Shown here piece by piece: positions 21,451-30,869 of a stretch of DNA of 30,869 bases. The translations under genes were made by a program, and so were the position numbers. The first letter of the stretch is position 1; each line of letters opens with the position of its first letter. The notes under the pieces were generated by a model that saw only the letters and a list, made by a program, of their open reading frames with translations, searched no databases and was not told the origin of the DNA. The DNA comes from Purshia tridentata (Eukaryota > Streptophyta > Magnoliopsida > Rosales > Rosaceae): the NCBI GenBank assembly GCA_003254885.1, contig QANT01007111.1, forward strand, positions 1-30,869, given 5' to 3'.

Positions 21451-22119
21451 CTACCATCCTACCCCATTATGAAGATGACCCACCATATCTCTGCTTCCAT
21501 TCCCATCCCCATTATTGAAATTGTAAGCCCCTGTAGCCAGCAGATGGTCTCCATACCCAATATTGACCCTCCCACTCTCCCCAAACCCCTTTTGAGTGGT
21601 TACTTGTCCCCCAAGTGATGAATAGAACCCACCATTGAAAAAATCCCCCTTTGAGTTATTGACAGCAGCAGTGTTGATTTCATTAATAGCAGTGTTGGTA
21701 GGAGGAGAAGAGTGGTGGTGATGATTTTGATGATGATCTTCTTGTCTAGCCATGGAGTTCTTCTCTCCCTCAGTCTCTCTGTACTTGTTGAGATACCCCT
21801 TCAAGGGTCCGACATAGTTCTCAAAGCCCAGAGTTGTCATGGCCCAAAGAAGGTCATCCCCATTGATGGTCTTCCTCTTCTCTCTCTGACACTTGTCTGA
21901 TGCCTCCCCTGTGATGAAACTTATGAACTCAGACACACATTCTTGGACAGTCTCTTTGGCCTCCTTTGAGATCTTGGCATTTGCAGGGAGGGACTTCTTC
22001 ATGATGCGGCTCACGTTAGCAATGGGCAGGAACCTGTCTTGCTCTTTGGAGCAGCTGTCTGAGAGGTTTCCAGACAAAGGGCTTCCAACAGGGCTTCCTT
22101 GGTTCCTTTTTCCACTCAT
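21451..22119 (-). CDS. NF-YB: NF-YB (HAP3) transcription factor subunit, intronless
   Basis: A single open frame of 222 aa. Residues 28-120 form the histone-fold core: [76 protein letters not shown] pairs with NF-YC through this H2B-like fold, and the dimer recruits NF-YA to bind CCAAT boxes, or CONSTANS-type proteins in flowering control. The [10 protein letters not shown] form marks the non-LEC1 class, closest to NF-YB2/NF-YB3 types. The tail has a histidine-rich patch (HHQNHHHH, about 127-134) and a Gly/Asn-rich end. Near the core's C-terminus [13 protein letters not shown] replaces the more usual VEPLKVYLQKYRE. The start is the first in-frame ATG, 16 codons ahead of the divergent N-terminal leader's end. 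The exact subfamily number is not claimed. Confidence 0.95.
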   Translation of the reverse strand: MSGKRNQGSPVGSPLSGNLSDSCSKEQDRFLPIANVSRIMKKSLPANAKISKEAKETVQECVSEFISFITGEASDKCQREKRKTINGDDLLWAMTTLGFENYVGPLKGYLNKYRETEGEKNSMARQEDHHQNHHHHSSPPTNTAINEINTAAVNNSKGDFFNGGFYSSLGGQVTTQKGFGESGRVNIGYGDHLLATGAYNFNNGDGNGSRDMVGHLHNGVGW

Positions 22120-22218
22120 AATAGAGTTTGAGAGTAGTGCTTCTGCTTGGGTTGAAACAACTTTTTAGTTTCTTGTGTTTTTGTAAGTGCTTGTGGAATC
22201 TGAGGGGAAGAGTCTGGG

Positions 22219-22228
22219 CTTTTAAAGC
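22219..22228 (-). promoter_or_regulatory. TATA-like box of the NF-YB gene
   Basis: GCTTTAAAAG on the minus strand lies about 100 bases upstream of the ATG, followed by a GC-richer stretch to the start. The position suits a TATA element with a leader of about 70 bases; it is a prediction from composition and distance. Confidence 0.4.
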
Positions 22229-22896
22229 TAACAGAAGTGGTGAAAATGAAAGGGGAAAAAAAAAAAATTGGGTAAAAAGATAAGTGGAAAGGCGGTTTGA
22301 TGTGGACAAAAAGGACAAAACAAACACTGGGTGATCAGAACAACTGCAAAGGATGGTGTGGGAAGGGGTGGAATCTTGGATGAGAAAGAAAAAAAAGGGT
22401 ATGTATGGTGTTGAATATTAACAAATTAAAGAAAATGAATATTGAATTGATATGGTGACCTTTTCTGTTATGGAATTTCCATGGGACCAAGCAGAAGAAT
22501 TGAAATGGGGACATGAAAATTTGGAAAATATAGTATTTCAAAATTTGGGTTTTCTCTGTTTCAAATTTATTACATATTGTTATGGCTCTCTGCCCTTGAC
22601 TATAATTTAAAAATTGAAAAACCCATTTGGCAGTGGAAATATATATATATAGTTTCCAGCCTGCACAGGAGGCCTTAAAATCGTTTGAACATTTCCAATC
22701 GATGCAGTGTGCATTAAGTAAATTATTACTGCCGGAAATGACTTCAATTGTCTTACCATCATGTCTTTGTTAAAGAAACAGTCCTTGAAATTTTTTTAAT
22801 TCATGACTCAGCTACTATGAAATCTAAATATCCATCACTTTCTAAATTTCATTTTCACGTACTCTACTATTTCACTTTAAAAATTTAAAATTAAGA
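22229..22896. other. NF-YB upstream intergenic DNA, no gene
   Basis: The NF-YB 5' flank. Purine-rich near 22235-22300, then AT-rich. No additional gene recognised. Confidence 0.5.
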
Positions 22897-22965
22897 AACG
22901 ACTTATAGCTTTAGTGGTAAAGAGCATTTGCCTCACGCCTAAGGTCGGAGCTCAAAAAACAAATT
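22897..22965 (+). mobile_element. tRNA-derived SINE-like fragment
   Basis: TAGCTTTAGTGGTAAAGAGC at about 22907-22926 fits the polymerase III A-box pattern (TRGCNNAGTGG). About 36 bases from the A-box start, AAGGTCGGAGCTC is a mutated B-box (GGTTCGANNCC). The spacing is right for a tRNA-like SINE head. A-rich sequence follows (CTCAAAAAACAAA), so it may be a head fragment only. Confidence 0.45.
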
Positions 22966-22974
22966 AACCCCATA

Positions 22975-23185
22975 TATCTACCTTAATTAAGATAATTGAA
23001 CCAATCAGCATAACACACCTCAAACTAAGCAGTTGACACCCCCAACTGCTTAGGGTTTGCTGGCACCAATGAACACCTGCCACGGCGTACGAACGACAGG
23101 TTCCGAAAATGCCACGCCTTGCTGTCAAGCAAGGAATCAGCCACATCATCAAGCAGTTGCCCTGGGTCTCACTCCTTTGCATTAA
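22975..23185 (-). repeat. GC-rich repeat-like island, possible LTR fragment
   Basis: About 23000-23165 is much less AT-rich than its surroundings. It contains self-complementary words (AAGCAGTTG and CAACTGCTT pairs; CTTGCTGTCAAGCAAGG) and is followed by TATATATAGG. That layout resembles an LTR or TRIM end, but no TG..CA borders or primer-binding site are seen. The open frame across it on the minus strand has no recognisable domain. Confidence 0.3.
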
Positions 23186-23439
23186 ATATATATAGGTGGT
23201 ATATATCCTGAATAAAGTGTGGGGTACAATGTTTATGGAAGCCAGAAACCATCAAATGTTGCTGTCGAGCTAGCTTCATGCAGATAGATATTTATGTCGA
23301 TCAAATATCTTAGACTTCAATTTATATATACCAATGAATCAAGCATGGTAATGTTTTCTTTTTGCCTTAGTGGACCTTGGTATCTTTGTACAACTTAGAA
23401 AGGCAAAGCAAAACAAAAAAAAAGAGAGGGACATATATG

Positions 23440-23600
23440 CTTGGTTTAGCTCTCTTTTTGTGCATGTTTTGTCTTTCCAGGATGCCCTCAATTCAATCAC
23501 ATCTGCCTACCACACTTTCAAGTCTCAAGGGCAGTACTTGGATCCCTCTAATCTCAGTTTAGTTGAAAAATGGTCGGTTCCAGATTTCGGGGTCCAATGT
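23440..23600 (+). pseudogene. Unidentified exon-like coding fragment
   Basis: After CTTTCCAG at about 23480, which looks like a 3' splice site with a T-rich tract before it, the plus strand reads DALNSITSAYHTFKSQGQYL, then DPSNLSLVEKWSVPDFG. Amino-acid composition is coding-like. No other exon is recognisable nearby, and the frame then runs into AT-rich DNA. I do not recognise the protein; a gene fragment moved by a mobile element, or a gene remnant, is likely. Confidence 0.35.
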
Positions 23601-23699
23601 CTACATAAAAATTGGGTTTTCTATGTACATTCATGTGATTGGAGTTTAAGTTGTTTCTTTTTTATATTACTTTAATTTATAAACCCCAAGCAGATTAAT

Positions 23700-24110
23700 T
23701 AGTCAGTTGCCTCACTTATCTCTCCCATACCGGCCGGCCATGAATTGAAACCTCAAATAGTTTTTGTCGCGCATTCAATGATAACTATTTTTTTTTTAAT
23801 TTCTATTTATTCATAATGAAGACTCATTTTGATCTCTTAATTTATAATTATCTTTATTATTATGAAGTCAAGAAAAAATTTGGTGTTACAGGTTTCACAA
23901 CAAATAATATTATCTAAAATATTATTTATTCAACAAAACAGTCTTTTAAAACAACCTAATGATTAAAATAAAATTTAAAAATAAAAAACACACCTCACCA
24001 TCTTAAAATGGAGAGAGAGTGATGTGAATAACAATAAAAACAAAATAAAAATACAAATTAACATGTGTGGAACGCGTGTTAAGAGGCTAATATTTATAAA
24101 TTAAACTCTC
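23700..24110. other. Intergenic, nothing recognised
   Basis: AT-rich sequence without a credible frame or element end. Confidence 0.5.
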
Positions 24111-24112
24111 TC

Positions 24113-24880
24113 ATATTTTTAGAATTTCAAAATTACCCTAGGTTACTATAAATATTAAAACAATACAATTCTAATTCGTGAGGGACAAGAAAGTAAAACC
24201 AAATTTATTGACTATATATATAAAGAGGTATGCACATTCTTCCTCACACTACACACTAATTTCTCACCTCACACCCCTTTTCCTTCTTCAAATGTTTTAA
24301 ATATCCTAATTAAACAAAAAAAAAAAAAACTAACAACCAGCCACCCTAAGTCCCGACCCCATCGCGAGTTGGTGCCGCCACTATTGCCTGCAGTTGAACT
24401 CATCGACCTTTCTTTCCTCTCATTTGTCCCTCTTTTTCTCTCATTTCTCTTTATGTCACTCTCTCTCTCTTCGATCATTTGCATGGACTAACTGATCGAA
24501 GAGAGAGTGAGAAAGAGAAAGAAAGGGCAAGGGGAAACAGAAGAAAGAGACAAAGGGAAGGAGAGAGAAAAAGAGGTCAGCGGTTCAACCGGTGACGTTG
24601 GCGCTAGGTGGGGTTGGGACTTGGAGTGGCTGGGTTTGGGTGGATTGTCCTTTAAGGCCATTTGGGTTAGGATTTATATTGTAATTCAATAGATGAGAGA
24701 GAGAGTTGTGTAATGAAAAGAAAAATCATGTGCATATAACAGCCCTCTATTTATATATAAAGCAAATTCCTTTCTTAGGTGAAATTTTGAGAACTCCAAA
24801 ATTGTCGTAGGTTAATATAAATATTCAAACAAAAATATTTTAATTAATAAGAAACAAAAAAGTAAATCCCAATTAATTAA
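24113..24880. mobile_element. Large imperfect foldback flanked by direct repeats
   Basis: Centre: TCTCTCTTCGATCA (ending 24477) pairs perfectly with TGATCGAAGAGAGA (from 24493) around a 15-base loop. The arms continue outward with decay: CCAGCCACCCTAAGTCCCGA (about 24340-24360) matches the reverse complement of about 24606-24632, and TATATATAAAGAGGTATGCA (about 24215-24235) matches the reverse complement of 24731-24763. The foldback spans about 24214-24763. Outside it, AAAATTACCCTAGGTTACTA (about 24128) and AAAATTGTCGTAGGTTAATA (about 24797) begin ~90 bp direct copies. No convincing protein. Confidence 0.6.
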
Positions 24881-24952
24881 AAAATAAAACAAAAGAGTAA
24901 AAAAGAAGAACATGCTCCTAAAAAAAGGAACTACTCTCCACGAAAAAAAAAA

Positions 24953-24953
24953 N
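24953..24953. other. Ambiguous base (N) inside a poly(A) run
   Basis: A single N lies within more than 20 A's (24943-24966). It most likely marks an uncertain homopolymer length or a joined contig end. Confidence 0.8.
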
Positions 24954-25002
24954 AAAAAAAAAAAAAGAAAGACCAACATTATTTGTTATCTTTCTTGTAG
25001 GA

Positions 25003-25045
25003 GGGAGGGTTTGAACCTGGGTATGTAAGGGGTGAGGTTTTGTCT
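25003..25045 (+). repeat. Second copy of the GGTTCGAA-type dispersed repeat
   Basis: GGAGGGAGGGTTTGAACCTG and the following GTATGTAAGGGGTGAGGTTT parallel 19692-19740. Both are preceded by a homopolymer-rich stretch, which suggests copies of one dispersed element. Confidence 0.45.
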
Positions 25046-25203
25046 GCATATATTATTTTAAAATCTAACTTCTTAACTACATTTATTGCTCATAAGTACA
25101 TATTAATAGTCTGTTAAAAACTATATATAGTTAAAAAAAAAAAGGCCTAAGTACTTAAATAATGGTATGTTAGATGACATTTTTGTTCTCAATTAAGAAA
25201 ATG

Positions 25204-25500
25204 GAGTCAGATTGTCCCTCACTTATCCTTCATATTAACTGAACTGGATTGTTATTCAAAGAAGAATTAAAAGAAGAGAATGCACGAACATAAACTTAAA
25301 AAAGAAAATTGTTTGAAATTGTTTTTAGCAATCATTGAGTGAATCAGATTATCTCTCATGTTAATTGAACTTAATTTGTTCGAGGAAGAAATAAAAGACA
25401 ATGCATGAATAAAACCTTGAAAAAGAAAATTGTTTGAAATTGATTTTAGTAACCATTGAGTGAGTCAGATTCACTATCACTTGTTCCTCACGTTAACTTG
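25204..25500 (+). repeat. Tandem array, about 121-137 bp period, ~2.3 copies
   Basis: GAGTCAGATT or GAATCAGATT starts units at 25204, 25341 and 25462. Each is followed by TCTCATGTTAATTGAACTTA-like sequence and each full unit ends with AAAGAAAATTGTTTGAAATT (at about 25299 and 25420) and an ATCATTGAGTGA-type junction. The copies are clearly diverged. Confidence 0.7.
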
Positions 25501-26080
25501 GTTCATAAACGTTTTCTATTACCACTTACATCTGTCTTTTTTTTCACTAGCCAGTTTTTGATTTCTCCTTCTTAAACTGTGATCTAAAACAAATATATTA
25601 TTTAAAAATGTTGCAAACGGATCCTAAGTGCAATTGTGAAATCTGCAGGCTGCCTCCATATATCTCATTAATTTATCAAATGACCTACTTGTACTTATGT
25701 CCCAATATCTTATTTTAATGCACTATACCAGTTCTTTTGTGTTTTTGGTCAACTAATTATATTTTTAATTTCCTTCACTTCGTTGACCATTTTCCACCTA
25801 TAACTTTCTTTTGGTCCGATTTCCACCTATAACGTTTAAAAACAGTATTAATCATACAATCAAAATCTAAATAAATAAATAACAAGATTTAGTCATAAAA
25901 AATAAAAAATAAAAACTCATTAAACCCCTTTGATCAGGCTTGCGACAAATGGCTTCTTTAGCAACTGCCTTTACCTAAATCACTCTATAAATAATTGTGG
26001 AACTGTCCATCTCTTGCTGACTCGCTAACTTGTTGTCCCCCCTCAATGAATTGAACAATCAAAAATTGTAGAGTCATCAA
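25501..26080. other. Intergenic, nothing recognised
   Basis: AT-rich sequence; TTGACC/GGTCAA words occur near 25748-25790. No gene. Confidence 0.5.
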
Positions 26081-26331
26081 ATGATGTCATACTTCACACA
26101 TGTCTTTTTATCTAGTAACTGTACGAATTGTAAATTTTTGGTTCAACCTATAATCTCTCCGTTTAGGAATTCGACGGTGGATCTTGCTTAAGATGGGCAC
26201 CTTATNATGATGTCATACTTCACACATGTCTTTTTATCTAGTAACTGTACGAATTGTAAATTTTTGGTTCAACCTATAATCTCTCCGTTTAGGAATTCGA
26301 CGGTGGATCTTGCTTAAGATGGGCACCTTAT
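26081..26331. repeat. Exact 125 bp duplication either side of an N (assembly join)
   Basis: 26081-26205 and 26207-26331 are identical over 125 bases and are separated only by an N at 26206. Perfect identity, exact abutment on the N and the absence of any other sequence between them show two contig ends that overlap and were not merged. One copy should probably be removed. It is not evidence of a biological tandem repeat. Confidence 0.85.
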
Positions 26332-26759
26332 AGAGGCAGTAAGGGTGCTTTTGGTCTTTATTCGCATATGATTATAATTCTTGCAATTGTAATCGGTTGT
26401 GCTTGCTCTCGATATTTGGCTTTAATCCATTATTTCAAATGACTACTGCTTCTACTTTTAATATCAATAATATCCCTTCTATTTACATAAAAAATGTGAC
26501 TCCTGGTTGTGCTAATCGGCTACAAAAGAAAAGCTCTTCGACAATTAAACATGTCTTACATAGATGAGATTCTTCTTATTTTGAAAATATAACATAACTT
26601 AGGTTAACAATACAAAGTATCTCACAAATTAATCATACAAAGGGAAATCCTTACTCCTAATCACATAAATAGGAGTTTTCCTGAACATTAAGGGAACCGC
26701 CATAATTACTCCATGGCATAAACCAGTCTAGAGAATGAAATGCAGAGCATTATGTTATG
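26332..26759. other. Intergenic and 3' flank of the Smr gene
   Basis: No gene. The part nearest 26759 should include the 3' untranslated region of the minus-strand Smr gene; no clear polyadenylation signal was found. Confidence 0.4.
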
Positions 26760-29700
26760 CTAGGCCAAAGAGTGACGAAACTTGGGCCGAACGGTGATCA
26801 CACCTGGCCTCAACTCTTCAAAACGATAACTGCAATATAACATTTCATAATTTACATAAGCAAAATAAACAATACTACAACCAAAGATATCAAGAAACTA
26901 AAGAAAAATATCCTGTGAATTATAAGCATTTTGAATAGAGGAAAGATAGGTCACCCATTCTCATTAAGGAAACTTCTCACAGCGGTTGGAAGTGCAGCCT
27001 GTCCTTGGCTATGATTACCTATACCTGTAATTGTAAGCAAAGAAATCAGGGTCGCCATCCTGTAACTGTTATAGCCAATTAGGGTAACAATTTAAATCTC
27101 GATTCTAACTTGAAACAAGACATGGGTAGAATCTAGCTCAACTTCGGAAAGCAGAACACCTTACCTAGAAGACCCATGTTACAGACCTCATGGACCACAA
27201 GAAGATGCATACAAAAACAGCTGTAGTGTCATTAGTCCCATCTACATTTAATATTAATCGAGGAATTGACTAATGATGTTTAAGCAATTCCCTTGATAGA
27301 AAAGCATATGCATTCCAGGGTTTCCACAAATACTGTTTTTTCATCTTGCCACATAATGAACAAACACCAGCGAACATGATACTGGCTATACTTTGTAGAG
27401 AAGCAATTACTAAAACGGAGTATTATGGTAATAACAAGCTGCACTAAAGGCCATCAAGAGTTGGTTAAAAGGACCATTGATCATGGAACAACATATAACA
27501 ATGGTAACACAAATAGAGCGTGGTATAGAAATTTCTATGAGCCCTAGAGTTTTTTCTTGGGTGTTACGTCAGCACTTTATGTATTCATTTAAGAGTTGCC
27601 TTCATTGGAATCATGATCCTAAAAGGAAAGGAATCCTAATCCTATTAGGATAAGTTGGTTAAGCAGTCTTATTTTCCGCAGGTCATAGCCCCTAAATAGC
27701 TCTTCAAATCAACCTAAAACCCTGAAACTGCAGATGCCCAGTTTATTTCAGCAACTTAACACAGTGTCTGTCAGCTATTATTTCTTACCTTAAAGTTTAA
27801 ACCAAACAATTTAAATCCACAATTTTCCAAATCTCAACCCACAGGATAAACTATATAATAATTAAATTTCTCCTAAATGATCCTATTTCTACCTAAAGCA
27901 GTCTAGATACCAGTATTCTGTATATTCGTAAGTACATATCATATATGTTAAACGAAGAATGATGCTTTCTGGATGTTGCATTTAGATGAAACATATTCCT
28001 TGAAAGTTACATGGAGTGGAGAATATGGATATTTAGTGATATAAATTAAGATAATTTTTAGACACCGAATAAATAAAAAGGACTTGAATCTGTAATTTTT
28101 TAAGTGTTTATTGTCTAGGAACTTGTAGGTTAGTGGACGTCTTGTCCACTGCATTGTATGTTGCACTGTTTTGTTTTTTTAATGAAAGTATGTTGCTTAT
28201 CAAAAATAAATGAATAAAAATGACTTATTACCACAACTCACAGGCCAAATTACTCCAAGAAATTCATGCAATAACTCTATTGAAGAATTAGTTAACAACA
28301 ATTCATGAAGATGAATATGATTCTTTTTCAGTGGATTTGATTATGACATGTAATTGGACTTGTACTATTAAAGGCTACACATACATGCATGCACTTAAGC
28401 ATATGGGAACAGAAAAAATCAACTTTAAATGCCTCGTAATATATTTTTCTTAGGTCGTATAAATTCACTGAAGGAAGCAAAATACCTGTAATGACTTGTA
28501 AGGATGTTGGTATTTTCCTTGACGATGCCTGTTGTTGATCCAATTTCTCCGTGTCCATACAACTAAAAGACTCAAGTGATGAAGAACGTATTACCCTGTT
28601 ACCTGTCTTAACTCTGTTTGGTGACACGGAATGATTAGATAGAACTTTAGTTTCAATTCTCTGCAGGTGTTCATGCAAGGCTTGAGTTGCTTCTGATGCA
28701 TGAAGACCATGTAAATCCAATTTCCACATGTCATTTTTGCTATTCCTAATACTTAAAATTTCCTTGGCTGCCTTGTTATTGAGGCTTTCAGCAGCAAACC
28801 ATTCCTCTTGAGCCTTGATCGAGTGTTGTTGGGCAGAAAAATGGTCACCTCTTGCAAAGGCATTAGTGGCTGCTTTAGAATGCTGAGATGCTGACCTGTT
28901 TATTTTAGGCAATGAGAATTTCAATGCTACAATATGGCATGGAAAAACAAACATTTTTCATGAAGCCCATCAGGACCAGTTAGGAATTTAAACATTATTT
29001 ATATAACAAGTGGCAACAAGCACGAGCTGTATTCCTTCGCTGTAGGTGGATGATTAAACAAAGAGAAAGGCAATAACATAACAAGGCATCTGCACATAAG
29101 TAGTAATAAGCAAGAAAGATGACAAACAAGAAGAAAATAATACAAGTGCCAAGCACTACCTAATCGTCACTTCCTGCAAGTTCATGCAGCATGCATACCT
29201 CATCATCCTCAATGCATCTTTTCGATGGCTCAAGTAAACGTCATCCTCTTCCCACTCAGGTTCAATGGGTACAGACTCCAAGCTCCCCAGAATCAATTTC
29301 CTATTTGTAGCATCGTTTGAAAGCTTTTTCCCACTGCAATCATGGCCATGCAACAATTCTATGCTGTTCTCTTTGAGACATGTCTCAAGCATAGAGCTGA
29401 TGTCAGTAATATCAATGGAAGATTGTAGAGGAAAAGTTTTATCCCTTGTTTTTTCACTTGAAGAGACATCTGAACTGGAATTTACTTTTGAAATGATAGT
29501 CTCCTTATTCTCTTTGGAGCTGGTGGGGGAAACCATTGCTTTTAATAAAGTTGAGGCCTCAGTAAAGTCATTACCCACAGCAGCCATAATATCCTCAATT
29601 AAGCTATCGTTGGCCCAAGAGTACAGATCCTTGAGCTTCCCCACAGAAGATCTATGATCTTCTGATAGATCTTCTGTACAATTGTAATTTTTCCGGCTAG

Positions 29701-29962
29701 AATGACCATCTAATAAGGGCATTTTGTCATTACTATTCTCTACCAAAGTTGGAAAATCTACGGAAGGGAGGAGTACAGATGAGAAAGGCCTGCTCAAAAG
29801 GTCATTATTCCTCGCTACGTTTTCACAAGGGTGCAGAGAGGCGAGAGTGGTCGGTATATTTGGGAAAGAGTCCTTGTCACTTTGAGGCTCAAGCCCTTGT
29901 TTCTGGCGCTGCTTGAGGTCAAAGGCAGCCCAACCAGAAGACTTATCCCGTGCCCGTGACAT
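26760..29962 (-). CDS. Smr-domain protein with DUF1771 and CUE-like helix, 4 coding exons
   Basis: Coding exons: 29962-29199, 28895-28486, 27024-26955 and 26829-26760, joining in frame to 437 aa. The protein opens MSRARDKSSGWAAFDLKQRQ, typical of plant Smr proteins of the At5g58720 type. A CUE-like helix pair (about 107-144; LIEDIMAAVGNDFTEAS) may bind ubiquitin. DUF1771 (about 240-310) contains GDHFSAQQHSIKAQEEW. The Smr domain runs from LDLHGLH (314-320) through TGIGNHSQGQAALP (391-404) to RPGVITVRPKF near the end. Smr domains are nuclease or nucleic-acid-binding folds related to the MutS2 C-terminus; HGLH and GxGNHS are its hallmark motifs and both are present. A longer GTG-initiated frame exists upstream, but AG at 29971-29972 looks like a splice acceptor, so the ATG at 29962 is chosen. 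Confidence 0.9.
27025..28485 (-). other. Smr gene intron 2, nothing further seen
   Basis: A 1461 bp intron, the largest of the gene, interrupting the Smr domain between the ITG and IGNHS codons. No mobile-element end or nested gene recognised. Confidence 0.6.
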
Positions 29963-29970
29963 ATTACTTC

Positions 29971-30463
29971 CTACATGAGCAGATGGAAGCAACACTCATC
30001 TCAACCCAATTAATAACATGGCGACAACAAAATTTCAGTACAGGCTCTTTGCTATCATGATGAATCTGTAACTTGTAACAAACCCACCAACAATCCAGAG
30101 ATATTGATTTTGGGAGGACCTGGCATGCAAAAGATAATCAAACTAGAAATGTAAAAACCAAATACATGTTTCTCTCACTTTGTAATTAAAATTTAGGAAT
30201 AGAGACAAAAAAAACAAGTAGGTTGTGTGGCATGAGACTAAGGTCTATGGAAAGAAAGCTGAAATGGGTTATGTAGTGCACAAAATTCTAATGCATATAT
30301 AGGGTTCAATGATTTTGAAAAGTTCAATTATAGCAGAGCAGAATTCAAGCAGAAAGTTCAGAAACCTAAGGCAAAATAAAGCTAAAAATTACTCAAAAAG
30401 AAAAAACAGCAGAGATATGAGAACCGTTAATTTGAATGAACATGGCATCAAATAGATACCTTG

Positions 30464-30499
<36 letters not shown>

Positions 30500-30740
30500 A
30501 TATATATGAAATCCGATAATTGGGTGTTATTTGGGAAGACTACTCCAAGGCGTTAATCGATCTGACGGCTGAGATTTCACCTGAATGGCAGGGAATATGA
30601 GAAATTTCAAAAACTTGGCAGACTCGGACGAACCAATTTTGCATCTGGTATCCATAAATCTGCCTGAGATTTGAAGCACTATCGAAGAAGAGGCAGAGAT
30701 AGAAAGCAACTTTTTGGTCCGAAGAGAACCTTTCTAATTC
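29971..30740 (-). other. Smr gene leader: probable non-coding exon and intron
   Basis: The ATG exon is preceded by CTCATGTAG, a good acceptor at 29971. Two plausible donors lie upstream: CATTCAG/GTGAAAT with the exon ending at 30581, and CAAG/GTATCT ending at 30460. The first gives a leader exon of about 30735-30581. The stretch holds a short open frame, but it has no recognisable domain. Confidence 0.45.
30467..30495. repeat. (TA)n microsatellite near the Smr leader intron
   Basis: About 14 TA units next to the possible donor at 30460; polymorphism here could affect leader splicing. Confidence 0.8.
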
Positions 30741-30760
30741 GTTTTCTCACAGAGCTTTCG

Positions 30761-30785
30761 TATATACTAAAATTTTGGCACGTGC
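30761..30785 (-). promoter_or_regulatory. TATA box plus palindromic G-box of the Smr gene
   Basis: TATATA at 30761-30766 lies about 30 bases before the expected start of the leader exon. GCACGTGC at 30778-30785 is an 8 bp perfect palindrome containing the CACGTG G-box, bound by bZIP and bHLH factors in light, stress and abscisic-acid responses. Order and spacing suit a core promoter reading leftward. Confidence 0.5.
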
Positions 30786-30869
30786 TAACGTTCATTCAAA
30801 TAAAATTTTTTAATTATACATTTTTTAAATTATTTAGTATTATTTATTTTATAGTTAATTATTTTAAAA

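Noticed and set aside
26081..26331. Tandem duplication as a biological feature
   Set aside because: Exact identity abutting an N is better explained by unmerged contig ends.
29963..29995. Upstream GTG start extending the Smr protein by 11 residues
   Set aside because: A non-ATG start, and a CATGTAG splice acceptor at 29971 places most of this stretch in an intron.
30527..30709. 60-codon minus-strand frame upstream of the Smr gene
   Set aside because: No domain; it crosses the predicted donor at 30581, so it is probably leader sequence.
1..30869. CRISPR arrays, operons, phage or viral genes
   Set aside because: None seen; spliced genes and plant-type repeats explain the window.

Overview
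The window is plant nuclear DNA, from a eudicot. It is AT-rich, its genes are split by GT..AG introns, and all four protein-coding genes it holds belong to plant families. A woody rosid, perhaps Rosaceae (Prunus-like), is my best guess, but that rests on general resemblance and not on a diagnostic marker. Two single N characters (24953 and 26206) mark assembly joins.

Four complete genes can be rebuilt exon by exon. (1) HIT4-like, plus strand, 11 coding exons, 5801-10778, 336 aa: a nuclear/nucleolar chromatin protein linked in Arabidopsis to heat-induced heterochromatin decondensation. (2) CPR5, minus strand, 5 coding exons, 18110-13551, 601 aa: a membrane nucleoporin that restrains immunity and cell death. 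(3) An intronless NF-YB (HAP3) CCAAT-box transcription factor subunit, minus strand, 22119-21451, 222 aa. (4) A CUE-like/DUF1771/Smr-domain protein, minus strand, 4 coding exons, 29962-26760, 437 aa, with a probable non-coding leader exon and a TATA/G-box promoter near the right edge. The genes look independent; there is no operon-like or cluster logic.

The space between genes is repeat debris. 1-5500 holds a probable Copia LTR end with primer-binding site (1-470), several MITE-like pieces, a diverged tandem duplication (3099-3348) and a decayed transposon-type ORF (3950-4790, minus). 11240-13500 is intergenic and carries a degenerate ~148 bp tandem array (12221-12890). 18180-21450 is very AT-rich and carries a hAT-like element (20548-20913). 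22230-26750 holds a SINE-like fragment, a GC-rich repeat, an exon-like coding fragment, a large foldback flanked by direct repeats, a ~130 bp tandem array and an assembly-made duplication. CPR5 introns carry a Mutator-like MITE (intron 3) and an antisense exon-like fragment (intron 4).

The most unusual signal is a set of five tiny insertions (about 15-19 bp), each ending in a poly(A) run preceded by a GGCC/GGCT/CCA-type core and each flanked by a 14-20 bp direct repeat. They look like target-site-flanked, extremely truncated retroposon tails, or a repair product imitating them. I found no evidence of a wholly new gene system.
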